Assembly (NCBI RefSeq): GCF_011397635.1
Contig: NC_064770.1
Coordinates: 24,112,200 to 24,176,199, forward strand
Length of the DNA stretch: 64,000 nucleotides
Reading direction: 5' to 3'
Source: Epinephelus fuscoguttatus
Taxonomy: Eukaryota > Chordata > Actinopteri > Perciformes > Serranidae
Made by a program: the position numbers and the translations under genes. This document shows, one piece after another, positions 33,431-44,148 of the stretch. The notes beneath the pieces were generated by a model, which made no database searches, had not been told where the DNA came from, and saw only the letters and a program-made list of their open reading frames with translations. Positions within the stretch are counted from its first letter, which is position 1, and the number at the start of each line of letters is the position of its first letter.

Positions 33431-36400
33431 GTGAGGAGGAAACAAACAGACACGAGGACATATCCTAACAGGACACAAACAAGACGTAGCTAAACCAGTG
33501 TCAGTTTCTGAAGTGTTTTTCATGAAAAGTAGACAGAATGGATGTTTTTAAGAAATTTGCAGGTGGTTTGTGCAAGTGCTCTGTTGCCACAAAGGTAGCT
33601 CTGCTTTTTAATGACACAATATTTGGTCGGTTTCCCTAGACAGTCTGTATATCTGTCGCTATCCTGTGGCTCTGTTGTTGTAACTCTGAGCTGCATAGTA
33701 ACAGAGAGCATTGCTTAAACTGTTCAGTTACAGTAACAATGACAAGGATGTAAAAACATTTAGGGGAAAACACATTTCTGTTTGAGCTACAGAATATGTC
33801 TGAAACACGTGGGCTGACTAGTCCCAATTAGATCAGCAGTTGGCAGCGGAAAAAGAGAGCCATTAATTGATGACAAAGAACACTGAGGCTGTTTGATGTT
33901 AGTCAGGAGAATCCATCTGCTAGTGACTGCTGACAAATGACTTCTCAGGAATAGCCACATGATGGAGAGGCCATTGTGAAGCTGAGGATCGTTTAAGATT
34001 TCTCCCCCACTCAAACAAAGGAGACACAAACATACAGTGAAAGAAGAGCGACTGTCCTATTCGTAAAACCTGAAAATAGATGACAAACAAACCTCGTGAA
34101 ATACATTTTGTCCATTGGAAGCCTTGTCCTAACTATTGCTTTATTTATCTCTTCTCATAAGTTATTGCTTGGGTTTGTTGAAAACTGAGAGTGTAGCTTA
34201 AAAGGTACAAGTTTTTGAATCAGTGTACAATGTGTATTTTTCCAGTTGAGTGCAGAGCAGCGCAATGAGATGCGTGACCACAGATGGAAGGCGGTCCAGC
34301 TGGAGGTGGTCAGGCAGAGGCAGCAGAGGAACAACCTTTTGGCGCGGGTTCAGGACATACTGGACCAAGCTCAGGTCAGTAGCACAGTTTGGTCCTGGTC
34401 ACAGGTCTGGGTGGATCGGGATCCAGTGGAAAAAGGAATACAAGATGTTTTGCAGAGTTAATGTGACATAGTGTAGATGTACAGTGTGCGCTGAATAGGT
34501 GAAATCAAATAGTAAAATATATACATTTACCACATCCAAATGCTTATGAAAGTCACACAGCATAGATTCTGCCACACTGTTTAAAACAGCAACAACTTTG
34601 AGCCACTTTGTTTATTTGATAAACACATTTCATCCAAAAGTGAATATGTGAAATAGGTCTGTGTGTCAGTCCCACGATGTAGCACAAAAATTAAATTACA
34701 GTCTGTCCCAGAATCTCTCATGACATTTGCAGACTTAAATACAGGTTGTCTGACTCAACACAGTCTCTGGCAGGCTGTGTTATTTTTACCTGATGATGGC
34801 CCTTTCTTGTCAACTCAGCATCCAAAGCAATATTGCCCACCTGAGCGGAATTTCGAGTATTTCAATAAACATGACTGGCCAGTCACTGTCTTTTGCTACT
34901 GCTATCTCTAGGATGTGTTTATATCACAAACAAAAGGATGGCTATGGCATGTATTTTTACGGATAACCAACATCAACAATCCAGACTCAGATACTTATTA
35001 AGAGATCTGGATGAATATCAAGTGTGTCATTAAAGGATATTCAGGTGTGGAAATAGTAAGCACTGAGTGTCTTGGTTATTAAGGTTGACCTTGCTTAGAT
35101 TTCTCATGTTGGAAGTGATAAGGCTAGGGACAGGTTAGGATGGGGTTTAGGCTTTCAAACTGGGTTATTCTTAAGTCTGAATTGGATTACATACTCGACA
35201 AGGGACTTTTCAATTTAGTGACATTTGGTTGACCACCAAAATTTGTCTATCTAATATTTTTCCCTTTGAATTGTTTGAATTCAATTCAATTTTATTTCTA
35301 AAGCCCAATATCACAAATCACAATTTGCCTCAGAGGGCTTCACAGCATATGACATTCCTCTGTCCTTAGGACCCTCACAGTGGACAAAACTCCCCCAGAA
35401 AAAACCTTTAACAGGAGAAAAAAATGGTAGAAACCTCAGGAAGAGCAACTGAGGAGGCATCCCTTTTCCAGGACGGACAGATGTGCAATAGATGTCGTAC
35501 AGAACAGATCAGCATAACAAATTAACAGTAATCCACATGACACAATGAGACATAGAGAGACAGACAGAGAGAGATGCAGGGCAGACACTAATGACAGTAG
35601 CTACAATAACATTAATTTTAGTAATAATATTATAATAATAACAGTAATTGTGATACAATAGGTTGTAAGTATATATTGATATATGATAGTGTATGTAAGT
35701 GACAATAAAAGTCGTATGACTAATAATAACAGCAGTAGTAGGAGGCATCAGGCAGGACCGCGGCAGCAGCGTAACCACTACACACGATCCAGGCGAAGCT
35801 GAGATACGAGGGAACCTGCGAGACAGTGAAACACAAAGGCTCGGGAGCTGAAGCCGAGTTAGTGACATGCAGTAATGCCGAGTTAGCGATATGCATTAAT
35901 AGGATGGTAATGTTAGCAAATGAAGAAGAACCAACTTTTTAGAAACTGAGAAAAAGAGAAGGGGCTTGGTGTATCGTAGGAGGTCCCCTGGCAGACGAGG
36001 CCTATATCAGCCTAACTAGGGGCTGATCCAAGACAAGCCTGAGCCAGCCCTAACTATAAGAGCCAGCCCGAACTGCAAGAGCCAGCCCTAACTATAAGCT
36101 TTATCAAAAACAAAAGTCTTAACCGAAACAGGAAGATGGTTCCACAGGAGAGGAGCCTGATAGCTGAAGGCTCTGGGTCCTGATCTACTTTTGGTAACTT
36201 TAGGAACCACAAGTAACCCTGCATTCTCAGAGCGCAGTGTTCTGGTGGGATAATATGGCACTATGAGCTCTCTAAGATATGACGGAGCTTGACCATTTCT
36301 TGACCAATTCTGGATTTTACAGGGAGCCAGTGCAGAGAAGCTAAAACAGGAGAAATATGATCTCGTTTCTTAGTTCCTGTTAGTACATGTGCTGCTGCAT

Positions 36401-38878
36401 TCTGAATTAGCTGGAGAGTTTTTAAACACTTACTAGAGCTACCTGATAATAGGGAGTTACAGTAATCCAGCCTAGAGGTAACAATGTGGACCAATTTTTC
36501 TGCATCTTTTTGGGACAGAATAGGCCTAATTTTGCAATGTTACATAGATGAAAGAACACAGTCTGTGAAGTTTGTTTTATATGGCAGTTAAAAGACAAAT
36601 CTTGATCAAACATTACTCCGAGGTTTCTTACGGTAGTGCTAGAGACCAGAGAAATGCCATCCAGAGAAACTATATCATCAGATAAAGAGCTTCTGAGGTG
36701 TCTTGGGCCAAGAACAATAACTAAAGTTTTGTCTGAATTCAACATCAGGAAATTGGAGCTCATCCAGGTTTTTATGTCTTTAAAGCATGTTTGAAGTAAA
36801 TGTTAGCGATGAACTGTTTTAAAGGTATACTGTGCAGGAATTGTTGGCTACCGTTTGTAAACAGTATCTCCAGTGAAAGAGAAAGCCAACCTCAGCTTCC
36901 TACGTTTGGTGCTCGATATATTAGCATTGTTTTGGCGCTGTATCTGCAATAATCGTACGTCTTGGATGTGGTGTGCTGCTTGCAGGCTCAGGGTTAAGGT
37001 CCCAACTTCATGTTCACGCTGTGCCCAGGAACACCCTGAACGTAGGAAAATAAGAAGAAAATACAGACAGAGAGCAGGGTCTCATGTTGTTGTTTTTTTT
37101 TTTAAATAATCCTGCATTGTGCACCTTTAAACTGATGCAATTTCGGACAAATCATTTCATCAACTGGTCATTGTTTATTGCCACTTCATCTGATGATTGG
37201 TCATCATTACTCATTGTCTTCCCACAGGCAGATAAAGTACCAAGTGAAGATGTTGAAAAGCTGCCAGTTTCAAAACCAGCCATTGTCAGTGGCTACACCC
37301 TGGTGACTGACTCTCCTGGACTTCCCAGAGACCCTGGATTTGGGCTTCAGACAAGTGATCAGCCTGCTCCTCCGTGCTCTGAGACCCCTATCCTCAATGG
37401 CTTCAAGGCAGTAGAAGAAGAGATGGTGGAGGGGGAAGGGAAGAGTGAGGAGGAAGAGGAGGAGGAGGAGGATGACATGAGTTTGGACAGCCTCCTTAAA
37501 AGATCAAGAGAATATGTGAAGAGAGAGCAGAGTCAGCAGGGGTCAAAAGTTGTCCAGACAGTCACCAGGTCTCCCCAGAGACTGTCTCTGACAAGGGCAA
37601 CAAGAGCTGCAGTCCCATGGGGGACACGGGCGTTGAGTTTGGATTCAGTCTGCACCATAGCCCTGTTGCCCCCCCTCAGACCCAAATTCAGCATCAGACT
37701 CTGTACAATCCCAGTCCCCAGCAGTCTGGCTGCCTCTCACCCAGTCTACCTGACCGGTTTGCTCGTCTCCCCAGTCCAGAGTCTAGCGTCAGTCCCCGTG
37801 CACAGAGGCGCAGACCACGCCCAGTTTCTACAGGAACATCCACATTTCGTTTCCCATCGGCCCAGCAGATCTTATCCTCGAAGCCCAGGAAGGTCAGGGG
37901 AAGGTGCTGGCATGGCAGATCTGGGAGAAGCTCTCTCAGGGGTCTTGAAGTCCCCCGATCCTCGGGGCTCTGTGGGGAGTGAAAGTGGTGGTGGTGTTAG
38001 CACGAGTGGCAGTCGACGATCCAGCCACTGTGGCACCAGTCCAGTGCAGGAGACCTGTAGCTCTGTTAGTACCTCAGGGCACGGGAAGGGACACCATGAC
38101 CATCTGGCTGCAGGATTTCGCCGGCGCTGCCACACCTTGGACAGCCAGCTGCATAGCTACCACTCTGGAGTTGAGCACATAGACCGCAGCCAGGAACGGG
38201 TTCCTCGCTTCATGGCAGGAGTTACATGCGTGGCTCCAAGTTGGCGCACCCCCGCAGCCCCCTTAAACCAGTCGTATGAGGTAGATAATCCCTCAACATC
38301 TCTGCTGAGGCCCCGCATGACTCCTGACCTGGCCCAGGTCACACTCAGGATGGAGCCTGATGAGCCTCAGGGGACAAACAATGTAAGGATCACACCAACT
38401 GTCCTCAGAAATGCAGCTGAGGCACAGGCCAGCAAGACAGGTGAGACTCTCTCGCACAGTTCCTGTAATGCACACTGTATCTACATAAATCCCTCTGAGT
38501 TAAACTGTGTCATTTCCACTGTGATCACTGTCTCTCCCACTGCAGCGTTTAGGTTAAACATTGTAAGCTGGAGAGACAGGGAAACTTTTAAAAGGTAAAA
38601 GAGATGATTTTACATATATTTCTTTGTGTACATCAGCAGAGGAGACCCAGAGGCGAGCACAGGCACTGGAGGACATGCAAAGACGTCTGGAGGAGGAGCA
38701 CGCCTTGCAGATGTCTCTGCTCCTGGCTGAGCAGGAGAAAGAGCAACAGCGCCTCCGTCTGGTCAGCACATGGAATCACACATATAAATAGCAGATAACC
38801 AAAAATGTGTTGGTTTTTTTTGTGCTGGAAAGCAACAACAAAACCTGTATTTTGTTGTTTAGTTAGAATGCACTACTG

Positions 38879-38933
<55 letters not shown>

Positions 38934-41900
38934 TGTGTCTGTGTCTGTGTCTGTGTGTGTGTGTGTGTGTTAGGAGCTGGAGGAGACAGAGAGAAGACTG
39001 AAGGAGCAGGGCTGTGTGCGGCCTTTGAGTGGGGATGCTTGTGGGTGGAACTGTATGTCTGTGAGTGACAGCCGTCCTGTTGTGAGCCCGTCCTGCCCAG
39101 GACTAAGCCCTGCTCACACACCATCTGAGCGATCACCTGGACACAATATAGGTACCACCATGCTCACTTATTACTGTGCTAGAGTTTGTATGAGTGGTGA
39201 TGACAAAAAAACTGCACAGACAGAAGAGTACTGTAGTTCATTAACTCTGGAGAAGTTGAGCCAGAGGTTTTTACTGCACAGGAAAACTCTTCATTTATAA
39301 ACTGGCGCCATCACTTGTGGCTTCTTCACATGCAGACTGCTGAAAACAGACGTCAAACACCTAAATTGCAAGTATCTGTTTCTTTCTGCAGGTTTTCCCA
39401 GTCCTGTCTCTTCCAGCATATCATCTCCCTCTGTCCAGCCTCCTGTCTTTCTGTGGGGGCCCACATGGGCAGTTAGCAAACCCCGGGCGAGGCTAAGTCT
39501 GGTGGGTATGCCCAAATAGAAAAGAAAATGTGACTGCATCTTCAAATTTGGCACAAACTGATAAGATTCTGGTGGATAAAGACAGTGGTTACTGACTGTG
39601 CTGCTTGTGTAGATCTTCTGTGCTGCCAGGTTGAAGATGTGTTTGAAGCATCCATGTTTTAGAATTTGTAGCTTTTTTTGCAGAAACATTCATATTTAAA
39701 GGATTGTCCACTGTCATGGCTTCATAAGAGTCTGGACAGACATATATCTTTAGACCATGAACCATTCATTTCTTCATCCCAGATAAATATTTGCCTTGTC
39801 AACTGACATATCTTCCATCCAGCCTTATATGATTCCCATCCCACATCCAACTATATGTAACTAACTCCTTTTTGTTTTCACAATAGATGAACATTTATTT
39901 CTGAAACTATCTCTGTCTTTCTATCCTCACATTCCCATCTTCTCGTGTCCTTGTGTTGTCCAGGTTCTGACAGCAGAGCAGCAGAGAGCATTCTGTCGAA
40001 TTGGCGCCATCATTCGCGGCTTCCTCACTCGCAGACTGCTGAAAACAGAGAAGGTCAAACACCTGCGGCAGACGGTCACGGTGAGACAACACCCTCACAG
40101 ACACACAAAAAACGCACACTTAAAACCAACCAATTAAAAAAAAACAACAAACAAACAGTAAATGGATCGTCATGTTTGTGACTGCGGGAAAAACTGTATA
40201 TATCTGAATGTGCACTGTGTTTATGTGTGTTTAGGATACGCAGGAGTTCATCCGTTCATTCCAGACTGAGGCTCCACAGAAGAGAGGCCCCTGCTCAGCA
40301 CAAGATCGATCCCTGCAGGAGAGAGTTAAAGCTCAGGTACTAAAGTGTAGTTAGTGTCTGCAGACAGCAGAGGTCCATCCTTCTTTATGTTCATGCGTGT
40401 GTCCTCTGTCCCTCAGTTACGTGCAGCCCTTTACGACATCCATGACATCTTCTTCGAAATGCGTCTGAGGATCGATTAGCACTGCTGCAGCAGGACAGGG
40501 AGCTCCGAGCAGAGAGGAAGCTACGAGACATGGTAACCTGAACATCAATCAACCACGTAGCCATGTTGAATCAGAAGAAATTAACATTTGCTGCTTCTCT
40601 TTGAAGGAAGGCTTGAAGGAAAGTTAACATGATACATGTCAACATATACATGATTTGTTAATGTTTGTCTGCCAGCTACATGTGTTTAGATTAATTATAA
40701 GTGGTCGACCTGCTGATAACATGTGGCACTTTAAAATCATATAGTTATGAGCTGTTCTTATTTAGCAGCTTGATTACCAGCTTACCACAAAGTGACTTAC
40801 AGAGAACACAGTTTTGTGGCAACCTCATAACATGCCTCATCTGAAGCTGTCAGTGGCAGTACTTTTATCTTCAACTACGTTCTTTGCTGACTGTGTCAAA
40901 CCTGCAGGAGAAAGCCAAGAACCCCAAGGAGAGGGTGGTTCTGTCTGCCGCCACACAGAGGTCTCTGGACAGGAAAAAGAGGTAAGATGGGAGAGAGCGA
41001 CACCACCTCACACTGCAGATAGGATCTGGTTTTAGATGTTAATGTTTTTTATTGTGTGTATGTGACACTCTGCAGGGTTGGTGAATCCCCAGCACAGGCT
41101 AGAAAGATGCTGCAGAAGCCAAAGAGCCCCACCACCAACAGGTGCTTTATAGTGTCTGGTTTTATGCGTTAAACTGCATTTTCAGAAAATCTGCTCTCTA
41201 AATACATCCTTTTCTCCTTTTTCCAGAGTCCTGAAGCCAAGCCAAGGCCAAAATTCTCCTGTCCAAGGCCAGCTCAACCGCCAGGGGTGAGTTTTATTTC
41301 ACCTTGAATGCAAAGTGCCTTGACTTCTTACCATATATCACATAAACTGTCATTTATTTGGACAAGGTTCAAGAGAAATCTATTTGCCCAGTTTTTACTT
41401 GTCCCGACACAAATTGTTTTATTTATAGGTGGTTGTCATGTTATGTTTAATCTTTATTTAAGTAAATGAATCAGAACAAGGACACAGGGTAACCATGTTT
41501 TATCCGCCTTGCTCTGATCTTGCAGCAAACTGCGCCATATGTAGTTGGAGTTTCACATCCTCCAGCACCAACCCAACTAAATTCCTGTTTCCAGGATTGT
41601 TAAAATGCTCACTTGCACTATAGCTCATAAACGTTGTCTTTACCTGACGCTATTTTTTTTCTTGAGTGCCCGATGAGTATTGTGCATGTGCAACTCTCAA
41701 CAGAGATGAGAAGAAAGTGAGATAACTCTCTCCATAGCTACTTCCATCATCAGCTCTGGAAAATATAACCCTTTTAGCTAACCTTCAAGTGTAGCATTGA
41801 GATTATGCAATGGTTATGAACGAAGTGTGTTGGGAGTGTTATCTCAGTTTCTATGGAAATTAATGGGGCCTGACTAAAAACTGAGAAACAGTCAGTCAAG

Positions 41901-44094
41901 TCAGTGGACTCCTACGTAATGATTCCTAGTAACAACGTAGCAGCAGAGATGATTCCTCGTCCCTTATGAGTCCGCCAGCCAACTTGAGCTAACGTTAATC
42001 TCTATAAACAGATTCTGCGTGTGTGTGTGTGTGTGTGTGTGTGTTGAATCTGTAGGCAACAGGACAAAATTTGAGTACCAGTGTTCTGGTTTCCATAGTC
42101 CAAGTAGTATTGACCAATCACACTGAACAGCAGGTTAACAGTCAGTTTGAAGAGGCGAAATTCATTAGTCAAAATGCAACGTCAGAGCCCATTGATGCCG
42201 AGTTAACTTTATATTACATTCTTAAAAATGTATCTCCATTCATATTTCTTCAGAGTTCTTTTATTAGTTTTTAAATGTCTTAACAGTCTTGGGCCATCTT
42301 ATTTGTCTGACCTGCTTTTATCATATCAACCCTTGTGGATCCTGAGGTCCTCCGGCACCGGCCTTTTAATTGTTCCAAGAGTTAGAACAAAACCCACGGG
42401 GAGGCTGCATTCAGCTATTATGGCCCTCACTTATGGAACAGCCTGCCGGAAAACATCAGGACTGCAGAGACTGTTGATGTTTTTAATAGGAGGCTCAAGA
42501 CTCACCTTTTTAATTTAGCTTTTAACTGATTTCTTTTGCTCTTTTAATTCTTCTATTATATGTTCTTTTTACTTTCTAATGCTTTTAAATGATCTATTTT
42601 TAAATCTTTATGCATTTTAGTTTCTAAATCTTCATTTATTTATTTATTTATTTATTATTATTAATATTATTTTAATCTTTAATTTTGCCTAATCTTACAT
42701 TTTTATGCATTTTATCATTATTTTATCTCATACTTGTTTTATCTTATCATATTGCCTTTTAGTCTTTTAGTCTTTTAGTTTTTAGCTCCAGTGTTTCCTC
42801 ATGGGGGGCCTCCACACTGAGAGGTGTGTCCGGTCTGCCTGCGGGGACGTCGCCCTGGAGATCCCTCAGGCCCAGAGGACTGGGGGGCTCTGCATCATGT
42901 GTGGAGTCCACCCCGGTCTGTCTGGGTCGGGGTGGTCTCTGTGGCGGCGCTCCCTGTGGCCATCGGCTGTGGCGCCTCTCAGTGTGGATGGCACCCCATA
43001 GGTGGCTCTTTCCTCACCTGGTTTTCAATATGTATGTATTATTTTTGTTTGTTTTTATTCTGTGAAGCACTTTGTGCTGCATTTTTAATGTATGAAAAGT
43101 GCTATGCAAATAAAGTTTGATTGATTGATATGCTAATTTCTGCTCATAGAGATTAGCCGAAATTACCAGCACACAGAGGAGGAAGTGTTGACTAAGCCAT
43201 CTGCCAGTTACACCAGATCAGCTCAAAATACTTTTTTATCGTCATTAGACCATAGCTGATGGGTTCCGATGTGGAGCAAACTTTAATGCGTTGGATCGTG
43301 GGATTTCCCAAACTAAATAAAACCACAGATACAAACACAAAACAGCCTTATTAAGTCAATGTTGTTGGCATTAAGAAGTCTGCTGAAACATCTGTTGTGT
43401 TACCTTTTCTAACTTTATTAAAAAACACAGATGTCATCACTTCTAAAATTCACAATATGTTTCTGTCTGAAGAAATTTTCTGCTTCAGCCAATCGTCAGC
43501 AATCAACCTTTCAAACCAACATTTTCACTGTGGTCACCAAACTGTTTGTAGTTTGCTGCTCCTGTATTAATGCTGCAATCTAGCAACACTCTGACAGCAC
43601 AATAAATTATTTTTATTAAAGAAAGATGATTTAAATAAAAGTTAACAACAAAGAGATCCATTTTGCATCTTTATTGTAACCTACTGGTTTTTGCTGCAGC
43701 TCTGTAAAGTCACAATGTTGTCATGTAGATGGCAGAGTAATATTTTTAGTGCTGTCATGCTGATTTGATCACGTTCTGAATGTCTAGTTGACCAATCAGG
43801 TTGCCTGATCAGATCTACTTGTTGTATAATTGTGTTTTACCACTTCACAATTTACCAGTCTGGTGTTGCTTTTTCCTCGCCCCGAGCAATCAGGCAATCC
43901 TGGTTGTTGAGCCCTGTTGGAGATTCCTCATTCCTCACTCCACTCTTGAGAAAATGTTGCTATCTTGCACCGATGACTTTAAAGTCAGCACAGTATAACA
44001 GCGACTGTTTCCTCACAGGAGCTGGTACAGAAAGACGCCAGAGGAGAGAGTGAGGCGCTCTGACAGCCTGAAGAAGCAGCACTCTCTGGGTTAA
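33289..44094 (+). CDS. ccp110: ccp110 (centriolar coiled-coil protein CP110), frame breaks present
   Basis: Thirteen coding exons match vertebrate CP110 in order: N-terminal [12 protein letters not shown], the basic helix around 34260, an acidic and Ser/Pro-rich central exon, a coiled coil at 38637-39010, an IQ-like basic helix ([20 protein letters not shown]), [26 protein letters not shown], and the C terminus KKQHSLG. CP110 caps mother and daughter centrioles and suppresses cilium formation together with CEP97, binding calmodulin and centrin. Exon borders and phases are consistent, but five places lose frame: the end of the first coding exon, three sites in the large exon, and one in 40417-40532. 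Either the assembly has small base deletions or this copy is decaying. The gene spans the border between spacer and arm B. Confidence 0.85.
34246..34374 (+). CDS. ccp110: ccp110 exon
   Basis: 43 codons after [27 protein letters not shown], then [11 protein letters not shown]. This is the basic helical segment following the N-terminal module in CP110. Donor GTCAGT. Confidence 0.85.
35279..36790 (-). mobile_element. LINE 3' part (L2/CR1-like) in a ccp110 intron
   Basis: On the minus strand, 36763-36261 encodes reverse transcriptase sequence in two frames: [19 protein letters not shown] and [15 protein letters not shown], then [13 protein letters not shown] and [17 protein letters not shown] long 3' untranslated part follows to about 35279. 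That part contains the familiar fish block with CAATTTTATTTCTAAAGCCC on the plus strand. It is 5' truncated and frameshifted. Confidence 0.8.
37228..38440 (+). CDS. ccp110: ccp110 large central exon, three frame breaks
   Basis: It opens after CCCACAG. It starts [19 protein letters not shown], then an acidic block ([20 protein letters not shown]) and a Ser/Pro-rich region. The readable protein moves from one frame to another near 37570 (a CCCC run) and again near 37830, where the best family match continues in the third frame as [14 protein letters not shown]. It returns to the first frame near 37875 as [17 protein letters not shown]. Three one-base losses restore the original phase by the exon end. 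Donor GTGAGA. Confidence 0.8.
38637..38761 (+). CDS. ccp110: ccp110 coiled-coil exon
   Basis: 125 bases encoding [20 protein letters not shown] and [15 protein letters not shown], a clear coiled coil that corresponds to the conserved one in CP110. Confidence 0.88.
38880..38973 (+). repeat. GT microsatellite abutting a ccp110 splice acceptor
   Basis: Uninterrupted GT runs with a few CT units fill the intron right up to the acceptor GTTAG at 38973. The polypyrimidine tract is therefore replaced by alternating GT. The inverted copy in arm A has only a short CA run here. Confidence 0.9.
38974..39151 (+). CDS. ccp110: ccp110 exon
   Basis: 178 bases encoding [15 protein letters not shown], which continues the coiled coil, then a Ser/Pro-rich stretch with [15 protein letters not shown] degenerate inverted copy lies at about 27590-27750. 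Confidence 0.85.
39299..39363 (+). pseudogene. Decayed duplicate of the ccp110 IQ exon inside an intron
   Basis: ACTGGCGCCATCACTTGTGG, CTTCTTCACATGCAGACTGC and TGAAAACAGACGTCAAACACC closely match 40000-40066 of the true exon at 39964-40080. There is no usable acceptor or donor around it. It is a partial exon duplication within the gene. Confidence 0.8.
39392..39501 (+). CDS. ccp110: ccp110 exon
   Basis: 110 bases encoding [19 protein letters not shown] and [17 protein letters not shown]. This matches the FYLWG...KTRWS region that precedes the IQ-like helix in CP110. Confidence 0.82.
39964..40080 (+). CDS. ccp110: ccp110 IQ-like exon
   Basis: 39 codons, phase 0/0, encoding [19 protein letters not shown] and [18 protein letters not shown]. 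This is the basic amphipathic calmodulin-binding type helix of CP110. Confidence 0.9.
40235..40336 (+). CDS. ccp110: ccp110 exon
   Basis: 34 codons encoding [18 protein letters not shown] and [14 protein letters not shown]. Intact, and duplicated with apparent identity on the minus strand at about 27130-27235. Confidence 0.9.
40417..40532 (+). CDS. ccp110: ccp110 exon with one-base loss
   Basis: Encodes [15 protein letters not shown], then the frame reaches TAG at about 40477. One frame over it continues as [17 protein letters not shown]. The exon is 116 bases although 117 is needed to join its neighbours in phase, so a single base is missing near 40462. Confidence 0.82.
40908..40981 (+). 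CDS. ccp110: ccp110 exon
   Basis: Encodes [20 protein letters not shown] and DRKKR, a conserved CP110 block. Acceptor CCTGCAG, donor GTAAGA. Confidence 0.87.
41076..41141 (+). CDS. ccp110: ccp110 exon
   Basis: 66 bases encoding [20 protein letters not shown]. Acceptor TCTGCAG, donor GTGCTT. Confidence 0.85.
41227..41286 (+). CDS. ccp110: ccp110 exon
   Basis: 60 bases encoding [20 protein letters not shown], matching the conserved QGQNAPV segment near the CP110 C terminus. Confidence 0.87.
42016..42044 (+). repeat. GT microsatellite
   Basis: About 14 GT units in the last ccp110 intron. Confidence 0.85.
42235..43133 (+). mobile_element. LINE 3' end (L2/CR1-like) in the last ccp110 intron
   Basis: 42243-42520 encodes [20 protein letters not shown] and [18 protein letters not shown] with one frame change, the end of a non-LTR reverse transcriptase. 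An AT-rich 3' untranslated part and the terminal TTTGATTGATTGATA at about 43118-43132 follow, a tail typical of these elements. Inserted in sense orientation; no counterpart in arm A. Confidence 0.8.
44019..44094 (+). CDS. ccp110: ccp110 terminal exon
   Basis: Encodes [20 protein letters not shown] and HSLG, with TAA at 44092-44094. The ending ..HSLG is the CP110 C terminus. AATAAA at 44143-44148 follows closely. Confidence 0.9.
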
Positions 44095-44142
44095 CAGGTG
44101 ACTCAACATCCCTGACCTGCCAACTTGAATTTTTAGTCTTTG

Positions 44143-44148
44143 AATAAA
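44143..44148 (+). terminator. ccp110: Polyadenylation signal AATAAA of ccp110
   Basis: 49 bases after the stop codon; position and sequence fit. Confidence 0.6.

Noticed and set aside
38873..39136. Minus-strand ORF ending in Thr-His repeats.
   Set aside because: Shadow of a ccp110 exon and the adjoining GT microsatellite.
42801..43120. Three overlapping GC-rich ORFs.
   Set aside because: They lie in the 3' untranslated part of a LINE that ends in TTGATTGATTGA.
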